Shown in pieces: positions 58,254 through 64,000 of a stretch of DNA of 64,000 bases (the stretch's first letter is position 1; each line of letters starts with the position of its first letter). The position numbers were made by a program, and so were the translations under genes. Source of the DNA: Myxococcales bacterium (lineage in GTDB: Bacteria; Myxococcota_A; Polyangia; Fen-1088); contig PLNW01000073.1 of NCBI GenBank assembly GCA_003142855.1, positions 108,197 through 172,196 of the forward strand, given 5' to 3'. The notes beneath the pieces are model-generated. The model did not search any database and was not told where the DNA came from. It saw only the letters and a program-made list of their open reading frames with translations.

Positions 58254-61200
58254 GTGGTAGCGGTCAATGAAGTTGGCACTTCGACTGGGGCGGGTGATCG
58301 CCCCTGGCCCATCGTCGCGAATCGCTACCGGCTAGGAAGACGGCTGGGGGGGGGAGCCAGTGGCGACGTCTACGCCGCCGACGACCTGGCCGACCATACA
58401 GCCTGTGCCGTGAAGCTCTTTCCTGCTGGATTGGAAACAGCGGCCGTCAGCCGCCTGCTTGATGAGTTCGGTCGTCTCAGTGAACTCGACCACCGTGGCA
58501 TCGTCAGGGTTCGGGACACCGGACGTATCGCCGAAGGCCCATTGGCTGGCCGACTCTTTCTGGTAACCGACCAACTGGCAGGGCCCCATCTGCTGACGCA
58601 TTTGGCCGCCGGCCGTGGCGAGGATCGCTTCCGGCGCTTCGCCGCTGCGGCAGACGCCCTGACTGACGCCTTGGCTTACCTTCACGGCCGAGGCTTGGTC
58701 CACGGTGACATCAGCCCGGGCAATATTCGCTGCGACCATGAAGGTCGTCCGGTGCTCATTGATTTCGGACTGTGTGCACGGGTGCTTCCGGTTCCAGAAA
58801 CCCACGACGGCTTGGGTGCGGTCGCGGGAGGTGCCTCAGGCACCTTGGGTTTCATCGCGCCTGAGGCTCTGGTCGGTGAGCGCGGCCCGGCGACTGACCT
58901 ATTCAGCTTGGGAGCAACCCTGTATGCGGCGTGGACAGAGGTGCCGCCGTTCGGTGTGGGCATGGAGGCCGTTCGCCGTCTCATGGAAGGCCCGCCGCCA
59001 GCACCTTCCTCTCTTCGTCCGGGGCTGCCGGCGGAGTGGGACGCCCTCCTGGGCCGGTTGATGGCCCTTGCGGCCGAACACCGACCTGCGAGCGCACGCG
59101 AACTGCTGCGGGAGATCCGTCGCATTCTTCCGGACGGTGTCGCTCCCGTCGAACTGGACCTGTCCGTGCCACACCCCGCTGGCGATCCGCTGGCGGGGCT
59201 CCTGGTCGGCCGTGAAAAGGAGGAGCAAGCGCTGTGGGCGCTGGTGGAACGACTCGCGGAAGGGAATGCCCCATGTGTCGCGGTCACAGTTTCCGGTCCA
59301 CCTGGGTCCGGCCGCCGCACGTTGATTCGGCGGGTTCTGCGCGATGTGCGGTTGGCCCTCCTTTCCCAAACGCTGCCGCCCTTCACTGTGGATGGGCGAG
59401 GGCTGGCTGCACTGCAAGCTGACCTGTCCGTCCCTCCTGCAGAGCCAGTGCCATCTTGGGACGAGCCCGCCCGATCGCTGCAGGCGCGCACGGTCGCCTT
59501 AGTCGATGCGCTGGAAGCGCGCGCACGGCAACAGCCTCTCTGCCTGTTGCTTGGACTCGGCCGCGAAGAAGAACTGCTCGCAGAGGCGGTCGCAGGCGGA
59601 TCACCCAGTGGTCGTCTGCTCGTCATCGTGCCCACTGAGCAAGCCTTGCGCAGCGTCGGGGCCGTCGATCTTCAGCTTGGGCCGTTGCGGGCCGAGGACC
59701 TGCGCGCGCTCGCCAGTCGCGCGGCAGGGATCGAGCCTACACCCCAGGTGGTTGAGCAAATCGTAGGTGCCTCAGCCGGGCTGGCGGCTTCGGCCGCATT
59801 GCTCGTGCGCCGTTGGGTGCAGCAAGTTCGCGAAGGCCGGCCCGAGAATTTCCGGGTCGACGAAGATGACGCTGACTTCGGCCGTCTTCTTGATGCGACG
59901 TTCGCCGGCCTCAACCGCAACACGCGCGCCTGGATCACGGCCCTGGTGCTTTCGCAGTCGCCCAAGCTGGCCACTGACTTGGCCACGTGGGGCCAGTTGG
60001 ACATCCCCGCAGCGACTCGCGAAGCCCAGACCGCAGGTTGGATGGACGAATCGGAGTTGACGGTTCCCACGGAATCGCATGCTGCCGCGGTTTTTCGCGC
60101 CATCAAACGCGATGAGACCCTGCATCCTCTCGTGCAACGGGCAATCCATCCTTTGTCCGAGTCAAGTCCTCGGCGTGCGGAGGCGCACCTGGCGCTGGGA
60201 CAGCCGGAAAAAGCTGCCACGTGTTTTCGGGCCGCCGCGCGCGCCGCGGGCGAAGTGGGTCGATTGGGGGAGGTGGCGCGGTTCGCGATGCGCGCCAGGG
60301 ACGTCGATCCTGCGGCTGGAACGTCGGCCGAGCACATCGCCTGGGCCACGGCTTTGGGGGTTGTGGGCCGGTACGACGACGCCCTTGCCGTTCTGGACAT
60401 CCCCCCGCGCGAGGGATCGATGGAGGTCAAGATCGAGCTGGCAGAACGGCGCGCCTGGCTGCTGGGACGGCGCGGAGATCCCGTCGCCGCCCGGCATGTC
60501 CTCGAGACCGCGCTAGAGGAGGTGGGCCGGTCAGGAGGGCCGCGGTCTTCCCAGATCCTGCGCTTGCGTGCGCGGCTGGCCCGCCTGTTGGTGTCCTGCG
60601 GCCTATTCTCGGAGGCACTGCAGGCGGCCGAGCCAGCCCTGCGGGAGGCATCCGATGCGGGACTTTTTGCACAGGAGGCGGCTGCTCTGGCGCTGACGTA
60701 TGCCGGGAGGCTGTCGGAGGCAGATTTCCTCATTGCGGACCTGGAAAAGGCGGCCGAGTCTTCCCCTGACAGGCCGCTGGCTGCCCGCGTGCCGGCTCTG
60801 CGCGGCCTGTATTGGCAACTGGCTGGCCAACCCGTGCCTGCCGCCCAAGCCTATAAGGAGGCTGCGCGACGCTGTGATGAACTTCGCGACATTCACGGTC
60901 AGGCAGCCGCTGTCTTCAACCTTGGCTGTGTCTTGGCTGACGCCGGTCAGTTCGGCGAGGCACTCGATGCCTTCCGGCGCGCGCTCCGCGATCTCGGCCG
61001 CCTGGGCATCGTCACCGATTTGGCCCTGGCTCTCTACAACACAGGACTGCTCTTCCTTCAGCTCGGCGACCTGGAGGCTGCAAGTCGCACAGCCCATCGT
61101 CTGCGCGATGAAACAGGCGCGACCAAGGCGGAAGCCTTTCTGGCTTTTGCATCATCCCTAGATGCCGATATCGCGCGCCGGCAGGGCGCGCCCCGCACAG

Positions 61201-63332
61201 CCTTGCCCCTCTACCTCGCAGCCAGCGAGGCTTTTGCGCTTGCGGGGAATCAACCCATGGCTGTGGCCAGTGCGCTCGCCCGTGCCGAAGTGCTGGCCGA
61301 GGCCGGACAGGCTGCGGAAGCCCTCGTCGCCTGGGACCGGATTCGCTCGACCCCTGCGAGCCCGTGCGCTTCCTTGGCCGACGCGGCCCTCGGCGACGAA
61401 ATGTTTGCTCTGGCCAAGAGTCGCATCGTCCTAGCGCTGCCACGGGGAGACGCTGAGAACGACCGGGAACTCGGTCGTCGTCTATCGACTTTGGCCGACG
61501 CGGCCCTTGCGCAGGGACGCAAGCCCGCCGCTTGGCGGGCGGCGCAGTTGGCAGCGCGGCTTTTCACTCGGGTGAGCGATGCCCACGCTTCGGAAGAACA
61601 GGCCCGCGCCGCGCACATCTTCGAGGAGGTCAAGATGAACACGCCTGTGCAGTATCGTTCTGGCCTCGACCATGATCCCGAGGCGCCCTCGCTCAGCATG
61701 GCATCCAGCGACGCGCGAACCACGACGGCACTCATCATCGAACGAGCGACGAGGGCCGAGGAACGTCTGCGCCGGCTCCAGCGCATCAACAAGCGCCTCA
61801 ACAGCGATCTGCGCCTGGCGAGAGTGCTCGAAGCCGTCATCGATACCGCAATCGAAATGACCGACGCAGAACGGGGGTTCCTCCTGCTCAAGGACGGATC
61901 GGGTGAGTTGGTGGTGAAGGTGGCGCGCAACATCGACCAGACCACCCTGGACGCGCCCGACTTCGTGCTCTCTCGCTCCATCGCGAAACAGGCGGCCGAG
62001 AGCGGACAACCGGTGGTCACGGTGGATGCCGCGGGAGATCGACGTTTTCGAGAAGCAGCCTCAGTGAGCGATCTGCATCTTCGCTCGGTGCTGGCCGTGC
62101 CCCTGTCGGTCAAGGGAAACGTGGTCGGGACGATCTACGTGGACCATCGTCTGCGCAAAGGCGTGTTCGATGACCAGGCCCAGGCTATGGTCATCGATTT
62201 CGCCGAGCAGGGCGCCATCGCAATCGAGAATGCGCGGTTGCTGGCAGAGCTTCGCCGCCGAGAAAACCAAGTCCAGGCCTTGAACCGGCGTCTGGAACAA
62301 GAACTGCGAGTCCAGGAGCAGACCCTGCAAGGGGTTCGCGAGGAGCTGAAAGAAAGTCGCCAGGCAGCGGCCCTGCGCTACGACTATCGGGAAATCGTGG
62401 GGCAAACCCCGCGTATGCTTGACTTGTTTCACCTGCTCGATCGGGTGACCGACACAGCCCTGCCCGTGGTCATTGAGGGTGAGAGCGGGACCGGCAAGGA
62501 ACTCGTCGCCCGGGCTATCCATTTCAATGGTCCTCGCCGAGACCGGCCCTTTGTCTCCGAGAACTGTGCGGCGATTCCGGAAACCTTGCTGGAGTCCACG
62601 CTCTTTGGCCATGTGAAGGGCGCCTTCACCGGTGCGGACCGAGAGGCACGAGGGCTGTTTGCTGTGGCGGACGGTGGAACCCTGTTTCTCGACGAAGTCG
62701 CAGAGATGTCGCCCGCTATGCAGGGCAAGCTCCTGCGCGTGCTCCAAGACGGTGAGTTCCACCGCGTGGGAGGCGAGCGTCCGCAGAAGGTGAACGTCCG
62801 CGTCCTGGTGGCGACCAACAAAGACCTGGAACGTCTGATGGAGCAGGGCAAGTTTCGGCAGGATCTCTACTTCCGAGTCTCCGTCGTGCGCCTGGTGTTG
62901 CCTCCGCTGCGGGACAGAAGCGAAGACATCCCCCTGCTTGTGCAGCACTTCATGCAAAAGGCCGCTGCGACGTCCGGCACCGCTGCCAAATCGGTCGACG
63001 CGTCGGCGTTGACCAAGCTCTGTAGCTATCGCTGGCCTGGAAACGTGCGCGAGCTGGAGAATGAAGTCACGCGCGCGGCGGCCTTTTCTGGCCCGGTCGT
63101 GACCGTGGCTGACCTGTCGCCCCAGGTACGAGCCGGAGCCGATCCCGCTGCTGCACTTGCCGACGACCGAGATGGGATTCGCCTGCGACCTCGGGTGGAA
63201 CGCCTGGAGCGGACTTTGATTCGTGAAGCCATGACAAAATGTGGGGGGAACCAGACCAAGGCAGCCAAGGCGCTTGGCCTCTCGCGGTTTGGCTTGCAGA
63301 AGAAACTGCGTCGCTACCGCATCGCCACGTGA
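58254..63332 (+). CDS. Ser/Thr kinase - AAA - TPR - GAF - sigma-54 activator hybrid regulator
   Basis: 1692 residues. Kinase domain (about 24-290): Gly-rich loop GGGASGDVY, VAIK-type Lys54, catalytic VHGDISPGN (Asp152; HGD instead of HRD) and IDFGL (Asp170). A predicted P-loop ATPase follows (GPPGSGRRT, near 350), then a large TPR-like helical region (about 640-1130), a GAF domain (about 1185-1330), a coiled coil and a sigma-54 AAA domain (about 1380-1615) with Walker A GESGTGKE and GAFTGA (1456-1461), ending in a Fis-type HTH (NQTKAAKALGLSRFGLQKKL). Kinase plus sigma-54 activator fusions are typical of Myxococcota. All key residues for sigma-54 activation are intact. A 9-G run lies in the kinase loop codons. 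Confidence 0.93.
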   Translation: MVAVNEVGTSTGAGDRPWPIVANRYRLGRRLGGGASGDVYAADDLADHTACAVKLFPAGLETAAVSRLLDEFGRLSELDHRGIVRVRDTGRIAEGPLAGRLFLVTDQLAGPHLLTHLAAGRGEDRFRRFAAAADALTDALAYLHGRGLVHGDISPGNIRCDHEGRPVLIDFGLCARVLPVPETHDGLGAVAGGASGTLGFIAPEALVGERGPATDLFSLGATLYAAWTEVPPFGVGMEAVRRLMEGPPPAPSSLRPGLPAEWDALLGRLMALAAEHRPASARELLREIRRILPDGVAPVELDLSVPHPAGDPLAGLLVGREKEEQALWALVERLAEGNAPCVAVTVSGPPGSGRRTLIRRVLRDVRLALLSQTLPPFTVDGRGLAALQADLSVPPAEPVPSWDEPARSLQARTVALVDALEARARQQPLCLLLGLGREEELLAEAVAGGSPSGRLLVIVPTEQALRSVGAVDLQLGPLRAEDLRALASRAAGIEPTPQVVEQIVGASAGLAASAALLVRRWVQQVREGRPENFRVDEDDADFGRLLDATFAGLNRNTRAWITALVLSQSPKLATDLATWGQLDIPAATREAQTAGWMDESELTVPTESHAAAVFRAIKRDETLHPLVQRAIHPLSESSPRRAEAHLALGQPEKAATCFRAAARAAGEVGRLGEVARFAMRARDVDPAAGTSAEHIAWATALGVVGRYDDALAVLDIPPREGSMEVKIELAERRAWLLGRRGDPVAARHVLETALEEVGRSGGPRSSQILRLRARLARLLVSCGLFSEALQAAEPALREASDAGLFAQEAAALALTYAGRLSEADFLIADLEKAAESSPDRPLAARVPALRGLYWQLAGQPVPAAQAYKEAARRCDELRDIHGQAAAVFNLGCVLADAGQFGEALDAFRRALRDLGRLGIVTDLALALYNTGLLFLQLGDLEAASRTAHRLRDETGATKAEAFLAFASSLDADIARRQGAPRTALPLYLAASEAFALAGNQPMAVASALARAEVLAEAGQAAEALVAWDRIRSTPASPCASLADAALGDEMFALAKSRIVLALPRGDAENDRELGRRLSTLADAALAQGRKPAAWRAAQLAARLFTRVSDAHASEEQARAAHIFEEVKMNTPVQYRSGLDHDPEAPSLSMASSDARTTTALIIERATRAEERLRRLQRINKRLNSDLRLARVLEAVIDTAIEMTDAERGFLLLKDGSGELVVKVARNIDQTTLDAPDFVLSRSIAKQAAESGQPVVTVDAAGDRRFREAASVSDLHLRSVLAVPLSVKGNVVGTIYVDHRLRKGVFDDQAQAMVIDFAEQGAIAIENARLLAELRRRENQVQALNRRLEQELRVQEQTLQGVREELKESRQAAALRYDYREIVGQTPRMLDLFHLLDRVTDTALPVVIEGESGTGKELVARAIHFNGPRRDRPFVSENCAAIPETLLESTLFGHVKGAFTGADREARGLFAVADGGTLFLDEVAEMSPAMQGKLLRVLQDGEFHRVGGERPQKVNVRVLVATNKDLERLMEQGKFRQDLYFRVSVVRLVLPPLRDRSEDIPLLVQHFMQKAAATSGTAAKSVDASALTKLCSYRWPGNVRELENEVTRAAAFSGPVVTVADLSPQVRAGADPAAALADDRDGIRLRPRVERLERTLIREAMTKCGGNQTKAAKALGLSRFGLQKKLRRYRIAT

Positions 63333-63439
63333 CAACCTAGTTGCCAACGTATGCACGGCGGTTGGCGCAACCCGGGCAAAATATGGCAAGATTCCGTAAG
63401 AAGGGGTTGGCGCGTCGCCTGCATACCAGACATCCGGAC

Positions 63440-63859
63440 ATGAGACATTTGCTCCGCAAGAGATTCATCCTGCGCTTGGTAGCGGCCCTCATGTTGCCGC
63501 TCGTGCTGACGGTGGGCTCCTCCTGCAACGCGCCCGCCATCGGATCGTACTACATTCCCATTCCTCCCCCGGATCCAACCTTCGGCCCGCCGACTGCCGA
63601 GACCGACAGTGATGGGATCGCCCACACCTATTGGAAAGTGACTAGCCCGCCCAGTTCGCCCTTGAGCGAGTCCTGGGTGTATCTAACGAACATCGACATG
63701 GGCCGCGGCGTGAGCGTGCAGGCAGCTCAGGATGGCTCCTACAGCACCCAACTAGAAGGCCAGCAAGGCGACCAGATCATCATCTCCGTCCAAGCGCCAG
63801 GGCTCGAAACCATCTGCAGGCCCTTGCGTGAAGGTCTGGCCAACGTAGCCTGCCAATAG
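63440..63859 (+). CDS. Small lipoprotein of unknown function
   Basis: 139 residues. Basic N-terminus and h-region (RFILRLVAALMLPLVLTVG) then SSC as a possible lipidation Cys; Pro-rich segment PIPPPDPTFGPP and a beta-rich C-terminal domain (ESWVYLTNIDMGRGVSVQAA, GDQIIISVQAPG). ATG at 63440 chosen to begin the signal; ATGs at 63341 and 63383 add a long basic extension. No family recognised; downstream of the kinase regulator on the same strand. Confidence 0.65.
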   Translation: MRHLLRKRFILRLVAALMLPLVLTVGSSCNAPAIGSYYIPIPPPDPTFGPPTAETDSDGIAHTYWKVTSPPSSPLSESWVYLTNIDMGRGVSVQAAQDGSYSTQLEGQQGDQIIISVQAPGLETICRPLREGLANVACQ

Positions 63860-63861
63860 CG

Positions 63862-64000
63862 CCAGCCCGCGCGCGGCGGGCGGCAGATATGGGAACCCTG
63901 AAAGGGTTCGCTCCGCCCTTCGGCTCCCCACCCGCCACCGCCTCCCCGCTCGCTTCGCTCGGCCTCGCCATGCCCTCCCACGATGGTGCGCCGCCGGCGA
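63862..64000. repeat. REP-like palindrome and conserved block, second copy (runs to window end)
   Basis: GGAACCCTGAAAGGGTTC hairpin at about 63892-63910, followed by GGCTCCCCACCC and, near 63975, CCCTCCCACGATGGTGCGC. The same parts occur at the gcvP 3' end (17180-17250). No gene in these 139 bp. Confidence 0.6.

Noticed and set aside
62061..63389. 442-residue minus-strand ORF opposite the sigma-54 activator
   Set aside because: Shadow of the conserved AAA domain.

Overview
This 64 kb window comes from a high-GC Gram-negative bacterium, most likely a myxobacterium-like member of the Myxococcota. The signs are a bacterial mevalonate operon ending in a squalene-synthase-type gene, a secreted matrixin-type protease with a MYXO-CTERM-like tail, several lipoproteins with long Gly/Thr spacers, FG-GAP, PEGA and MORN surface proteins, a Ser/Thr kinase fused to a sigma-54 activator, and many genes on both strands with very short gaps. 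I see no rRNA, tRNA, CRISPR array, phage or intact insertion sequence. It reads as chromosomal core plus lineage-specific envelope and regulatory genes.

Layout. 1-6.0 kb: the 5' part of a B12-regulated TonB-dependent receptor behind a cobalamin riboswitch and terminator; Lon protease; a carbohydrate-binding-like lipoprotein. 6-12.5 kb: ttcA, a TonB-like protein, a Gly/Thr lipoprotein and two divergent ABC-F ATPases. 12.5-15.8 kb: an XPB helicase/Bax1 nuclease pair and a VapBC module. 15.8-23.3 kb: a same-strand run dacB-gcvT-gcvH-gcvP-argJ (glycine cleavage and arginine biosynthesis). 23.3-27.2 kb: a dehydrogenase relic, CvfB, RarA and an MFS exporter. 27.3-33.5 kb: fni-mvk-mvaD-pmk-mvaA-hpnC, nearly all with 4-bp overlaps, turning HMG-CoA into IPP/DMAPP and on towards squalene.

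33.6-47 kb: a PEGA/FG-GAP envelope pair, hemE-hemH, a quinone oxidoreductase, a small double zinc-ribbon protein divergent from trpBA, an aldo/keto reductase, a MORN-repeat protein with near-identical 138-bp tandem repeats, a ketopantoate-reductase-like gene, DciA, RidA and ribosomal protein L28. 47-53.6 kb: secreted proteins (Ig-like, matrixin protease), an AsmA-like/GT51 peptidoglycan glycosyltransferase fusion and a divergent D-Ala-D-Ala-ligase-like protein. 53.7-64 kb: a HARE-HTH protein, lipB, a second Ddl-like ATP-grasp ligase, a HEAT-repeat protein, the 1692-residue kinase/AAA/TPR/GAF/sigma-54 regulator and a terminal lipoprotein.

Three kinds of non-coding repeat stand out: a ~48-bp intergenic family with four copies, a 157-bp inverted-repeat (MITE-like) element that supplies the likely start codon of the GT51 gene, and a REP-like palindrome that appears to have extended the C-terminus of gcvP. 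Several genes also have a TATAAT-like hexamer within about 10 nt of an SD-less start codon, which suggests leaderless transcripts. All functional calls rest on motif reading; no database search was run.
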